The translations under genes were made by a program, and so were the position numbers. Below the pieces are notes generated by a model. That model was not told the DNA's origin and searched no databases. It saw only the letters and a list, made by a program, of their open reading frames with translations. From Corallococcus coralloides DSM 2259 (GTDB taxonomy: Bacteria > Myxococcota > Myxococcia > Myxococcales > Myxococcaceae), in contig NC_017030.1 of the NCBI RefSeq assembly GCF_000255295.1, positions 4,340,001 to 4,404,000 of the forward strand: 64,000 nt of DNA, in the 5' to 3' direction. This document shows, in pieces, positions 32,897-43,421 of this stretch (positions are counted from its first letter, which is position 1; each line of letters starts with the position of its first letter).

Positions 32897-33106
32897 TTAC
32901 GGCCTTTCTTCGCGCGGGTCCGTGCGCTCGTCGCCCGTGACGTCGTTCACGGCAGGGAATGACTTGATGCGGTCGCGGGCGATCTTCCAGGCCTGCTGCA
33001 CCACCCATGAGAGCGAACGGTCCTGCCGGTTCGCCTCCTCCTGGATCTCCTTCAGCATCTCCTCGGGGAAGTACAGCGACTGCTTGCGCTTGTCGGTGCC
33101 TGCCAT
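32897..33106 (-). CDS. Ribbon-helix-helix protein, KQSLYFPE family (paralog 1)
   Basis: A 69-residue protein consisting almost only of the ribbon-helix-helix-like core (KQSLYFPEEMLKEIQEEANR, then QDRSLSWVVQQAWKIAR). It is the promoter-proximal gene of a two-gene operon with paralog 2; a well-formed sigma-70 promoter lies at 33158-33186. Proteins with this fold are usually dimeric DNA-binding repressors or antitoxins. No toxin gene is next to it, so an antitoxin role is not supported. The start ATG 33106 gives the conserved N-terminus. Confidence 0.82.
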   Translation of the reverse strand: MAGTDKRKQSLYFPEEMLKEIQEEANRQDRSLSWVVQQAWKIARDRIKSFPAVNDVTGDERTDPREERP

Positions 33107-33157
33107 GCCTGGGTCTCCGGGGCGGATTCGAGGTGACGACCTGAACACACCGGAGCG

Positions 33158-33186
33158 GTTATCCGACAGACGCCCTGAAGGGTCAA
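33158..33186 (-). promoter_or_regulatory. Sigma-70-type promoter of ribbon-helix-helix operon
   Basis: On the minus strand TTGACC (33186-33181) and GATAAC (33163-33158) are exactly 17 bases apart, the ideal spacing, with the start codon of paralog 1 about 50 bases downstream. Confidence 0.6.
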
Positions 33187-33265
33187 CGGTTTCGGAGCAC
33201 TCAAGCGTGCGCCCGTGGGCTGAACGCCCCACTTCCGACAATGGGTGGCAGGGAAGAAAGAGAAA

Positions 33266-33296
33266 CGCCCCGGCCTCCGCGAGGGAGACCGGGGCG
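33266..33296 (-). terminator. Intrinsic terminator with no gene in front
   Basis: Read on the minus strand, CGCCCCGGTCTCC pairs with GGAGGCCGGGGCG in a 13-base stem (one G-U pair) with a 5-base loop, followed by TTTCTCTTTCTT. It has the full form of an intrinsic terminator for leftward transcription, yet no leftward gene lies between it and tilS. Confidence 0.7.
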
Positions 33297-33540
33297 CTTC
33301 GGAAAGAGGGACCGCAGGGAGCGAATCTCCGAGCGGCCCCGTGGACCCAGAGGGGGAGGGGGGGGACCCCTAGGTCCAACGTCATGAAGTCCAGAACGTC
33401 CGACCAACAACCGCGAAGCGCCGTTCTATTTCCGCCCCGCGTCCCTGCGTTGTGGGAATCATGGAATGCATCCCCACGCCTTCCGTCCACCGCGAATCTG
33501 TAACCCGGTCATCTGACACTCCATTCCGATCGCTGGCGCC

Positions 33541-34911
33541 ATGCCTCGCGCATCTCCTGAAAGTTCCCCGCTCCCTGGCAGGCTCGCCCGCTCGTATGCC
33601 GAGCACGGCGCCCGCTCGTGCTCGGTGCTGCTGGCCGTCTCCGGAGGCGCGGACTCCACCGCGCTCCTCGTGGGAACGGCGCGCGTGCGTGAGGCGCTTG
33701 AGCTGCGCGTGGAGGTGGCGACGGTGGACCATGGCCTCCGGACAGAGGCCGCGGAAGAGGTGACCTCCGTCGTAGGCCTGGCGGAGCGATTGGGGCTGAC
33801 CTGCCACGTCCGGAGGCTCGCGCTGTCGCCCGGGGCGGGGTTGGAGGCGCGGGCGCGCGAGGCGAGGTACGCGACCCTGGAGGTCCTGCGACAGGAGCGC
33901 GGGCTGGACTTCGTGGCCACAGGCCACACGCTCGACGACCAGGCGGAGACGCTGCTGATGCGCCTGTCCCGGGGAACGGCGCTCCGGGGCGCACGCGCCA
34001 TCCACGCCCGCGCGGACACGCTGCTCCGCCCGCTGCTCACGTGCTCGCGCGAGGACGTGCTCGCCTTCCTGGCCACCGAGGAGGTGGGGTTCGTGGTGGA
34101 TCCGATGAACGCGGACCCCACCTACTTCCGCACGCGCGTGCGGAAGGACGTGCTCCCCGCGCTCAACCGCGCCGCGGGCTTCAGCACCGTGGAGCACCTG
34201 GCCACCTTCGCGCGGCTCGCCTCCGAGGACGAAGCCCTGCTCGAGGGGCTGGCGGATGGGGCGTGGGCGCGGCTGGTGCTGACCGGGGGCGGGCTGGATG
34301 CCGTGGGGCTCCGCGCGCTGGAGCCGCCGTTGTGGCGCCGCGTGCTCGCACGGCTGCTGGGCCTGGCGGGCGCGCGGGTGGATCACGCCACGCTGGAGCG
34401 CGCGCGGGAGGTGATTGCGCGCGGGGGCGTCATGCCGCTGAGCGACGGCTTCCTCCTGAAGGCCACCGGCGGGCGGGTGCGCTGCGTGGCGCCGGGAGGG
34501 GAATCACCGCCCGCCCCGTTGGTGCTCGCGGGGCCGGGGGCCCAGGGGGACTTCGGCGCGTGGCGCTTCCGGGTGGCCGCGGAAGGATTGCCGCCCCCGG
34601 GCGTGTTGGCCCTGGTGTTGAAGGAGGGGACGGCGTGGCCGCTCACGGTGCGTTCCAGAATGCAGGGCGACCGCGTCCGGACGCGCGCGGGCCACCGCAA
34701 GGTGCAGGACGTGATGGTGGATGCCCGCGTCCCTTCGGAAGAGCGCGACGCTCGACCCGTGGTGGTGGACGCGCGCGGCGTGCCGCTGTGGCTTCCCGGC
34801 GTCCTGCCGCGCTTCGTCGAACCCGGAGTGGCTTCGCACGAGGTGGCTTCCCGACACTCCCTGTGGGCCTTTCCTCCGCTCACGAGCGAACGGAAGACCC
34901 CTCCGTTATAG
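33541..34911 (+). CDS. tilS: tRNA(Ile)-lysidine synthase
   Basis: A 456-residue essential enzyme that uses ATP and lysine to convert cytidine 34 of the AUA-reading isoleucine tRNA to lysidine. The PP-loop SGGADS is at 34-39 in the N-terminal ATP pyrophosphatase domain, VDHGLR follows near residue 62 and ATGHTLDDQAETLLMRL near 125. A TilS substrate-binding and C-terminal domain make up the rest. It is followed by ftsH as in many bacteria. A weak GGGGA/TCCCC hairpin lies at 34930-34948 after the stop. The first ATG at 33541 is used. Confidence 0.95.
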   Translation: MPRASPESSPLPGRLARSYAEHGARSCSVLLAVSGGADSTALLVGTARVREALELRVEVATVDHGLRTEAAEEVTSVVGLAERLGLTCHVRRLALSPGAGLEARAREARYATLEVLRQERGLDFVATGHTLDDQAETLLMRLSRGTALRGARAIHARADTLLRPLLTCSREDVLAFLATEEVGFVVDPMNADPTYFRTRVRKDVLPALNRAAGFSTVEHLATFARLASEDEALLEGLADGAWARLVLTGGGLDAVGLRALEPPLWRRVLARLLGLAGARVDHATLERAREVIARGGVMPLSDGFLLKATGGRVRCVAPGGESPPAPLVLAGPGAQGDFGAWRFRVAAEGLPPPGVLALVLKEGTAWPLTVRSRMQGDRVRTRAGHRKVQDVMVDARVPSEERDARPVVVDARGVPLWLPGVLPRFVEPGVASHEVASRHSLWAFPPLTSERKTPPL

Positions 34912-35092
34912 AGTCGAAGCTCTGAATCAGGGGATGGTCGCGGTCCCCTAAATAGTTGAGGGCTTTTTGCTGTTGCTGATACGGTCCGTCGCTGGCCTGC
35001 ACACGGGCGGGCGCCGGGCACATGACGAACTTCGCCAGGGTTCTTCCTGGCACGGCCCTCATCCCGCCGAGTACCGAAAGGGCAGCTGAAAC

Positions 35093-37009
<1,917 letters not shown>

Positions 37010-37039
37010 CGCCTCTCAAGGCTTCCTCCTGAAGTGACG

Positions 37040-37070
37040 AAGGCCCTTCCCGTGAACCGGGGAGGGCCTT
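37040..37070 (+). terminator. Intrinsic terminator of ftsH
   Basis: AAGGCCCTTCCC pairs with GGGGAGGGCCTT (one G-U pair) in a 12-base stem with a 7-base loop, followed by TTCGTTTGTCTTT. It lies 31 bases after the ftsH stop and cuts ftsH off from the genes downstream. Confidence 0.85.
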
Positions 37071-37228
37071 TTCGTTTGTCTTTGTGAACCCCAGGCACCA
37101 CTCCGGGCCCTCAGGATTCCCTCCCTTGGGGCCGTGTCTTCTGTCCGCGAGCGGATTCGTCCTGGCACCACGGATGCAATTCGCATGGACCGCGGGGCTG
37201 GGAAGGCCTCGTGGGGGACGACACGACA

Positions 37229-39259
37229 ATGCGGATTGGATGGAAGCGGGGAGCGCAGGGGGCCGCGGCGCTGGCGATGCTGGCGGTGTTGCCACGGTGC
37301 GGCGGAGCGACGGAGGCGGAGGACACGGTCCAGGAGGGGGCGCTGAAGGCGGTGGAGCAGGCTGCGCTGCCCGCCGCGTGCCAGCCCCAGACGTACCTGG
37401 ACGCAAGGACACTGGTGACGGTGGCCGACGCGTCGGTGCGCAATGACCAGCCGGACCTGAACATGAGCAGTGTGTCCACGCTGTACGTGGACGCGGCCCC
37501 CACGCGCTACCAATCCTATCTGCGCTTCCAACTGGCCGGGGAGGGCGGCGAGCTCGTCCAGGCGCGGCTGCGGCTGTACGCGAAGCAGGGGACGAACACA
37601 GGGGTGTCGTTCCATCCGGTGACGGGAGGCGCCTATCCGCCCGCCCTCACCTGGAACAAACGGCCGACGGAAGGCGCCGCGGTGGCCACCGTGGCATCCG
37701 TCGCCAATGACGCCTGGCTGACGGCGGACGTGAAGGGCGCGGTGCTCGACCGCCATACCTTCGACGTGGGCGTCCTTCCGGTGGGGGATGACGGGGCGGA
37801 GTTCTCCTCGCTCGAGGCGTCCAACGTATCGCGCCGGCCGCAGCTGGACACGGTCTACCGCTACGACTGGTGCACGTACCGGGGGAGCAGCACGCCGTCC
37901 CAGGCCTGGGCGAAGACGCTGGGGGGCACGGCGCGGGAGGTCGCGGCGGCGCTCTACAACCTGCCGGATGGCACCGGCTTCGTGCTGGGGGGGACGTACC
38001 TCGAAGGCTCGGCGCAGGCGGGTGGCGCGACGCTGCCGGGGCCCTCGGGCTTCCTGGTGGCACGCTTCAACACGGCGGCCCAGCACCAGTGGTCGCGCGC
38101 GTACGGGGTGGGGCAGCAGGTAGAGCTGGGGGCGATGACGGTGACGCCGTTGGGCAACGTGCTGGTGGTGGGCACCTACAGAGGCAGTCCGGACCTCGGC
38201 TCCGGTCCGCTGCAGCCCATCGATGCTGGCACGGGGATGTTCGTGCTGAAGCTGTCCCCCACCGGCAACCCCGTCTGGGCGCAGGGTTTCCGCGCGGAGA
38301 AGCGTCCAGGGTGGGGGGAAGGAAAGGTCTATTCCTCCTTCGTCGTTCCCACCGTCGTCGCCACCGACGCCAACGGGAGCGTCATCGTCGCGGGCCACTT
38401 CGAGGGCTACGCGAACCTGGGGGGCAGCGAGCTCTACGCGGGCTCGATGAGCGAGAGCCGGGACGATGCGACCCAGTCCCTCTTCCTGGTGAAGTACGAC
38501 TACAGCGGCGGCCACCTGTGGTCGCAGGCCTTCGAGACCGTGGACGAGTACACGGAGGCGTCCGCGCTCGCCACGGACGCGGCCGGCAACATCTGGATGG
38601 GAGGCCGCAGCAACAACGCCACGCTCGCGACACCGGGCACGCGCGTGGGCACGGCCTTCGTCTCTCGCTTCACGCCGGACGGCACGCCGGTGTGGGGCTA
38701 CGGTCTGAAGGGAGGCGGCATCGGCCGCATCCGTGGCCTGGCGGCCCTGCCCGACGGGGGCGTGGCGTTCGCCGGAGGCTTCAATGGGACGATCACGTTC
38801 AAGGGCCAGACGTATACGAGCAATGACGACACCCACGACGTGCGTCCGGATGACGGCGTGTTCGGTACGCTCACCGCGTCCGGCGGCGAGGGCTGGGTGC
38901 GCGTGCTGACGACCTATCCCTCGGGGGACGTGGCCGAGCAGGTGGCGGTGGATGGCGCGGGCAACATCGTGGTGAACGGCCGCGTGTCGGCATACACGCT
39001 GGACCTGGGTGGCGGCGAGCTGGGCACGCCCGGCCTGCCCCAGGGCGGCGTGCTGCGGTTCGTGGCCAGCTTCAGCCCCACGGGGGACCACCGCTGGTCG
39101 CGTATGCTGGGGACCCAGGTGTCCAACGCGTTCATGGCGGTGTTGCCGGACGGCTCCACCCGGCTGGCCTTCACGTTCGAGGGCTCCACGCCGGTGGGCG
39201 CCACGACGTTCGTGTCGTCGGGGCAGACGGACATGGGGCTCATCCAGTTCAACCCGTGA
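37229..39259 (+). CDS. Exported DNRLRE-domain and propeller-repeat protein
   Basis: A 676-residue exported protein with an N-terminal signal that could be lipidated (LPRCGG). Residues 45-205 match the DNRLRE/CBM96 surface-adhesion domain (DASVRNDQPDLNMSSVSTLY, then SYLRFQLAG). From about 220 to the end are repeated blades such as GFLVARFNTAAQHQWSRAYG and SLFLVKYDYSGGHLWSQAFE, typical of SBBP/delta-60-like beta-propeller repeats. Proteins of this type are common outer surface proteins in Myxococcales, with unknown ligands. It interrupts the tilS-ftsH/folP-glmM block. ATG 37229 is chosen; a GTG at 37211 is possible. Confidence 0.85.
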   Translation: MRIGWKRGAQGAAALAMLAVLPRCGGATEAEDTVQEGALKAVEQAALPAACQPQTYLDARTLVTVADASVRNDQPDLNMSSVSTLYVDAAPTRYQSYLRFQLAGEGGELVQARLRLYAKQGTNTGVSFHPVTGGAYPPALTWNKRPTEGAAVATVASVANDAWLTADVKGAVLDRHTFDVGVLPVGDDGAEFSSLEASNVSRRPQLDTVYRYDWCTYRGSSTPSQAWAKTLGGTAREVAAALYNLPDGTGFVLGGTYLEGSAQAGGATLPGPSGFLVARFNTAAQHQWSRAYGVGQQVELGAMTVTPLGNVLVVGTYRGSPDLGSGPLQPIDAGTGMFVLKLSPTGNPVWAQGFRAEKRPGWGEGKVYSSFVVPTVVATDANGSVIVAGHFEGYANLGGSELYAGSMSESRDDATQSLFLVKYDYSGGHLWSQAFETVDEYTEASALATDAAGNIWMGGRSNNATLATPGTRVGTAFVSRFTPDGTPVWGYGLKGGGIGRIRGLAALPDGGVAFAGGFNGTITFKGQTYTSNDDTHDVRPDDGVFGTLTASGGEGWVRVLTTYPSGDVAEQVAVDGAGNIVVNGRVSAYTLDLGGGELGTPGLPQGGVLRFVASFSPTGDHRWSRMLGTQVSNAFMAVLPDGSTRLAFTFEGSTPVGATTFVSSGQTDMGLIQFNP

Positions 39260-39417
39260 CGCCTTCGCGGCCGGTGTGACCGACGCACGCACGGCCCGGT
39301 GCCTTCCTCGAAAGGCGCCGGGCCCTGTGCGCGTTCCTGCCGTCCTCCCTTCCCTGGACCGCGCGAAGCGGCGACACTGACTGCTCGCCATCCTCATGCT
39401 CCGAAGGGGTCCTGACC

Positions 39418-40641
39418 GTGCTGCGCGCACGCCTCATCTCCCGCGACCGTCCCGACGACCTGTCGCTGGTCCTCCGCCGCCTGAACCTGTCCCCCCGCAA
39501 CCGCGAACACCTGACGCGCGAGCTGGGCTCCGCGCACGTGCTCGTCACCGGGGGCCGTCCCTCCTACGAGGAGGAACTGGTGCCGCCGTACGGCTCCAAG
39601 GAGCGGGAGAAGCTGCCCACCTGGACGCCGGGCGGACATGTGGACCATCCCGGCGAGGTGCTCCTGTCCGGCAGCCGCCAGCAGTTCGACCGGCTGATCT
39701 CGCTCGCCCGCAAGTCGCCGCGCACGGATGGCCTGGCGCGCGTGCTGGAGGAGGTGCTGTCCCCCGCGCCCCTGCCGGCATTGACGCTGAGCGGGCGCCG
39801 GTTCGAGTGGGGCACGCGCACGTACCTCATGGGCGTGGTGAACGTGACGCCGGACAGCTTCTCCGACGGCGGCAGCTTCCCGGACGCGGCCAGCGCCGTG
39901 GAGCATGCGCTGAGGCTGGTGGACGCGGGCGCGGACATCCTCGACGTGGGCGGTGAGTCCACCCGGCCGGGCTCGCTCCCGGTGTCCGCGGAGGAGGAGC
40001 TGGCGCGCATCCTCCAGGTGGTGGAGGGCATCAAGCGCCGCTCCACCGTGCCCATCTCCGTGGACACCACGAAGGCGGCGGTGGCGAAGGAGGCGCTCAA
40101 GGCCGGCGCCCACCTCATCAACGACATCACCGGCTTCCACTCGGACCCGGCGCTGGCCGGCGTGGTGGCCGCCGCGGGCGCCGCGTGTTGCCTCATGCAC
40201 ACCCAGGGCATGCCGAAGACGATGCAGGAGGCGCCCCGCTACCAGGACGTGGTGGGCGAGGTGATGGACTACCTGGAGGAGGGGATGTTCCAGGCCACCG
40301 AGGCCGGCATCCCCCGCGAGCGCATCCTCCTGGACCCGGGCATCGGGTTCGGCAAGACGCTGGAGCACAACCTCTTCCTCCTGCGCCGCCTGGAGGAGCT
40401 GCGGGGGTTGGGGCAGCCCCTGCTGGTGGGCACCAGCCGCAAGTCCTTCCTCGGGAAGCTGACGGGCGGCAAGGGCCCCCAGGAGCGCCTGGCGGCCACC
40501 CTGGGCTCCGTGGCGGCCATGGCCGTCCTGGGGGGCGCGGACGTGGTGCGGGTGCACGACGTGGGGGAGACGCGGGACGCGCTGGCCGTGGCGGACGCCA
40601 TCCGGAGGGCCCGGGGCGGCGGCGACCTGTACGGCGGCTGA
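39418..40641 (+). CDS. folP: Dihydropteroate synthase with N-terminal extension
   Basis: A 407-residue enzyme that joins p-aminobenzoate to the pterin diphosphate in folate synthesis and is the target of sulfonamides. The core starts near residue 122: GVVNVTPDSFSDGG at 139-152, GADILDVGGESTRPGS, VDTTKAAVAKEAL, NDITGFHSDP, DPGIGFGKTLEHNLF and GTSRKSFLGKL are all present. The usual length is 270-290 residues; the first 120 residues are an extra domain with no family I recognise. GTG 39418 is the start. glmM follows after 164 bases. Confidence 0.95.
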   Translation: MLRARLISRDRPDDLSLVLRRLNLSPRNREHLTRELGSAHVLVTGGRPSYEEELVPPYGSKEREKLPTWTPGGHVDHPGEVLLSGSRQQFDRLISLARKSPRTDGLARVLEEVLSPAPLPALTLSGRRFEWGTRTYLMGVVNVTPDSFSDGGSFPDAASAVEHALRLVDAGADILDVGGESTRPGSLPVSAEEELARILQVVEGIKRRSTVPISVDTTKAAVAKEALKAGAHLINDITGFHSDPALAGVVAAAGAACCLMHTQGMPKTMQEAPRYQDVVGEVMDYLEEGMFQATEAGIPRERILLDPGIGFGKTLEHNLFLLRRLEELRGLGQPLLVGTSRKSFLGKLTGGKGPQERLAATLGSVAAMAVLGGADVVRVHDVGETRDALAVADAIRRARGGGDLYGG

Positions 40642-40657
40642 CGGGGGCAAGCCCCCG
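40642..40657 (+). terminator. Hairpin after folP
   Basis: CGGGGGC-AA-GCCCCCG begins at the base after the folP stop codon. It is strong but lacks a T-run, so it may only slow or stabilise transcripts before the glmM promoter. Confidence 0.4.
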
Positions 40658-40692
40658 CGTCGTAAACAGGCCGGGTCCGCACGCCTGGGCGC

Positions 40693-40721
40693 TTGCCTGG
40701 GTGACACCTCATCCCTAGCTT
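40693..40721 (+). promoter_or_regulatory. Probable promoter of glmM
   Basis: TTGCCT (40693-40698) and TAGCTT (40716-40721) are 17 bases apart upstream of glmM, leaving a leader of about 78 bases that includes a GGGG-TATAAG-CCCC hairpin near 40740-40754. Confidence 0.45.
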
Positions 40722-40805
40722 CGGGCCCATGTGCTGGACGGGGTATAAGCCCCGGACGCGAGTGGCCGGAGCCCTTCCGGCAATGGGAAAGGTGGAGCGG
40801 CACAC

Positions 40806-42200
40806 ATGGCGTACAGGATGGACATGCCCCCGAAGGAAGCGCAGAAGACGGAGCGGCTGTTCGGCACGGACGGCGTTCGTGGCGTGGCCAACGTCTATCC
40901 GATGACGGCCGAGGTCGCGATGAGGCTCGGCCGCGCCCTGGCGTACCTCATCCGCAACGGTCCGCACCGCCACCGCGTCATCGTGGGCAAGGACACGCGC
41001 CTCTCCGGCTACATGCTGGAGCAGGCCCTGTCCGCCGGCCTCATCTCCATGGGCGTCGACGTGGAGCAGGTGGGCCCGCTGCCCACGCCCGGCATCTCCA
41101 ACCTCACCACGTCCATGCGCGCGGACGCGGGCGCCGTCATCTCGGCGTCCCACAACCCGTACCAGGACAACGGCATCAAGTTCTTCTGGCGCGACGGCTT
41201 CAAGCTGCCGGACGAGACGGAAGCCAAGATTGAAGAGCTGGTCTCCAGCGGGGAGATCGACAACATCCGCCCCACGGCGACCAAGATTGGCCGGGCCATC
41301 CGCCTGGACGACGCGCGCGGCCGCTACATCGTCTACCTGAAGGCCACGTTCCCCCGCGAGCTGACGCTGGAGGGGATGACCATCGTGGTGGACTGCGCCA
41401 ACGGCGCGGCGTACCGCACGGCGCCCGCGGTGCTGGAGGAACTGGGCGCGAAGGTCATCGCGCTGGGCGTGTCCCCGGACGGCAAGAACATCAACCACAA
41501 GTGCGGCGCGCTCCACCCGGAGGGGCTGGCCAAGGCGGTGGTGAAGCACGGCGCCAACCTGGGCGTCGCGCTGGACGGCGACGCGGACCGCCTCATCGTC
41601 GTGGACGAGAAGGGCAACGTCGTGGACGGCGATGCCATCATGGCCATCTGCACGGGTGAGCTCGTCGCGCGCAAGGAGCTGAAGAAGAAGACGCTCGTCT
41701 CCACGGTGATGAGCAACATCGGCCTGGAGCGCGCGGTGTCCCAGTGGGGCGTGAAGGTGGTCCGCACGCGCGTGGGCGACCGGCACGTCGTGGACGAGAT
41801 GCGCCGCAACGGCTACAGCCTGGGCGGCGAGCAGAGCGGCCACCTCATCTTCCTGAACCACACCACCACGGGCGACGGCACGCTCGCGGCGCTGCAACTG
41901 CTGGCCGTGATGTGCCGCCAGGGGAAGCCGCTGTCGGAGCTGGCCTCCATCTTCCAGCCGGTGCCGCAGACGCTGCTCAACGTCGTGGTGAAGCAGAAGA
42001 AGGAGCTGGGTGAGCTGCCCACGGTGATGAAGGCCATCAAGAACGTGGAGCAGAAGCTGGGCAGCAACGGCCGCGTGCTGGTGCGCTTCTCCGGCACGGA
42101 GCCCAAGGCCCGCGTCCTGATTGAAGGCGAGGACGCGGCGCGCAATGAGGCGTACGCCCGCGAAATCGTCGAGGCGCTCTCCAAGGCGCTGAACGGTTAG
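40806..42200 (+). CDS. glmM: Phosphoglucosamine mutase
   Basis: A 464-residue enzyme that interconverts glucosamine 6-phosphate and glucosamine 1-phosphate for peptidoglycan and lipopolysaccharide precursors. The phosphorylated serine is Ser115 in ISASHNP, the metal-binding loop DGDADRL lies near 258 and the phosphate-binding loop [11 protein letters not shown] near 425. In many bacteria the diadenylate cyclase gene cdaA and its regulator precede glmM; here glmM follows folP directly and neither is present. GGTGGAG precedes the ATG. Confidence 0.97.
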   Translation: MAYRMDMPPKEAQKTERLFGTDGVRGVANVYPMTAEVAMRLGRALAYLIRNGPHRHRVIVGKDTRLSGYMLEQALSAGLISMGVDVEQVGPLPTPGISNLTTSMRADAGAVISASHNPYQDNGIKFFWRDGFKLPDETEAKIEELVSSGEIDNIRPTATKIGRAIRLDDARGRYIVYLKATFPRELTLEGMTIVVDCANGAAYRTAPAVLEELGAKVIALGVSPDGKNINHKCGALHPEGLAKAVVKHGANLGVALDGDADRLIVVDEKGNVVDGDAIMAICTGELVARKELKKKTLVSTVMSNIGLERAVSQWGVKVVRTRVGDRHVVDEMRRNGYSLGGEQSGHLIFLNHTTTGDGTLAALQLLAVMCRQGKPLSELASIFQPVPQTLLNVVVKQKKELGELPTVMKAIKNVEQKLGSNGRVLVRFSGTEPKARVLIEGEDAARNEAYAREIVEALSKALNG

Positions 42201-42209
42201 CGACAGCGG

Positions 42210-42237
42210 TTGACTTCCGGACGCCGGCCACGAATAG
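42210..42237 (+). promoter_or_regulatory. Probable promoter of pdxJ operon
   Basis: TTGACT (42210-42215) and GAATAG (42232-42237) are 16 bases apart in the 101-base gap between glmM and pdxJ; read as AATAGA the spacing is 17. The start codon is 64 bases further. Confidence 0.45.
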
Positions 42238-42301
42238 AGGGGCCGGCGCGGGCCCGGGTCCCTGGACAATCCCGCACCGCGCCAGCGCAAGGAGCGGGAC
42301 G

Positions 42302-43027
42302 ATGGGACAGCGACTGGGTGTCAACGTGGATCACGTGGCGACGCTGCGGCAGGCGCGGCGCACCGTGTATCCGGATCCGGTGACGGCCGCGGCGATGGCG
42401 GAGCTGGCCGGCGCCCGGCAGATCACCATCCACCTGCGCGAGGACCGGCGCCACATCCAGGACCGGGACCTGCGCATCCTCCGCGAGACGGTGCAGACGC
42501 TCCTGAACCTGGAGATGGCCGCCACCGCGGAGATGGTGAAGATCGCCTACGAGTACAAGCCGGACGTGGTGACGCTCGTCCCCGAGCGACGCGAGGAGCT
42601 CACCACCGAGGGCGGCCTGGAGGTCGCGGGCCAGCGCGAGTCCATCGCGAAGATCATCAAGAACCTCAAGGACGGAGAGATCGCCGTCTCGCTGTTCATC
42701 GATCCGGACCTGGACCAGGTGCGCGCGTCGCACAAGGTGAACGCGGACCGGGTGGAGCTGCACACGGGCCGCTACTGCGAGGCACGCAACGAGAAGGAGC
42801 GCGCGCGGGAGCTGGCGCGCATCGTGGACGCGGCCAAGGCGAGCGCCAAGCTGGGCATGGGCGTGGCCGCCGGGCACGGGCTCAACTACGACAACGTGCA
42901 GGCCATCGCGCGCATCCAGGAGATCGACGAGCTGAACATCGGGCACGCCATCGTGGGGCGCGCGGTGCTGGTGGGCTTCGAGCGCGCGGTGCGTGAGATG
43001 CTCGAACTGATGCGCGACCCGGGGTAG
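42302..43027 (+). CDS. pdxJ: Pyridoxine 5'-phosphate synthase
   Basis: A 241-residue TIM-barrel enzyme that condenses 1-deoxyxylulose 5-phosphate with 3-amino-2-oxopropyl phosphate, the last step of DXP-dependent vitamin B6 synthesis. [16 protein letters not shown] at the N-terminus is the family signature, and [10 protein letters not shown] and HGLNYDNV later in the chain are catalytic-loop motifs. It begins a compact run pdxJ-acpS-nnrDE. Its product pyridoxal phosphate is a cofactor of KamDE, though nothing ties the regulation together. Confidence 0.96.
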   Translation: MGQRLGVNVDHVATLRQARRTVYPDPVTAAAMAELAGARQITIHLREDRRHIQDRDLRILRETVQTLLNLEMAATAEMVKIAYEYKPDVVTLVPERREELTTEGGLEVAGQRESIAKIIKNLKDGEIAVSLFIDPDLDQVRASHKVNADRVELHTGRYCEARNEKERARELARIVDAAKASAKLGMGVAAGHGLNYDNVQAIARIQEIDELNIGHAIVGRAVLVGFERAVREMLELMRDPG

Positions 43028-43032
43028 CCGGT

Positions 43033-43407
43033 ATGCCCATCGTCGGACTGGGACTGGACCTCTGCTCCATCGAGCGCATCCAGCGCATCCTCGACGGTCC
43101 GCGCGCTGAGGCGTTCCTTCATCGCGTGTACACCGACGGCGAGCGCGCGTACTGCGCGCCCCGGCACGACGCGGCCAGCGCGTACGCGGCGAGGTTCGCG
43201 GCGAAGGAGGCGCTGGTGAAGGCGATGGGCGTGCCTCCGGGTGTGAAGTGGCGGGACATGGAGGTGGTGCGCGAGGGCGGTCCGCCGCGCTTCGTGCTCT
43301 CTGGCGTGGCCCGTGAAGTGATGGAAGCGCGGGGGTGGGAGGCGATGCTCGCGCTCACCCATGATGCCGGCGTGGCCGCGGCCACGGTGGTGCTCCAGAC
43401 GAAGTAG
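43033..43407 (+). CDS. acpS: Holo-[acyl-carrier-protein] synthase
   Basis: A 124-residue phosphopantetheinyl transferase that activates acyl carrier protein with coenzyme A. GLGLDLCSIERIQRIL at the N-terminus carries the magnesium-binding aspartate, and RFAAKEALVKAMG near residue 55 has the second acidic ligand and base. The length is normal for AcpS. It starts 5 bases after the pdxJ stop and is followed after 14 bases by nnrDE; pdxJ-acpS order is widely conserved. Confidence 0.95.
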   Translation: MPIVGLGLDLCSIERIQRILDGPRAEAFLHRVYTDGERAYCAPRHDAASAYAARFAAKEALVKAMGVPPGVKWRDMEVVREGGPPRFVLSGVAREVMEARGWEAMLALTHDAGVAAATVVLQTK

Positions 43408-43421
43408 GGAGGTTGGAAGCC

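Larger units (their letters stand above)
33107..33540. other. Intergenic region with promoter and orphan terminator
   Basis: These 434 bases between the ribbon-helix-helix operon and tilS hold no convincing protein gene. They contain the operon promoter (33158-33186), a strong minus-strand intrinsic terminator (33266-33296), and a GGACC-TAGG-GGTCC dyad (33365-33378) with a third GGACC copy (33343-33347) that could give alternative pairings in a minus-strand transcript. A small RNA ending at the terminator is possible. Confidence 0.5.

Noticed and set aside
32606-33106. Ribbon-helix-helix pair as a toxin-antitoxin system
   Set aside because: Both genes encode the DNA-binding type; no toxin-like gene adjoins them.
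40269-42290. A 673-codon minus-strand frame across glmM and folP
   Set aside because: It spans two well-identified genes on the other strand and shows only low-complexity antisense composition.
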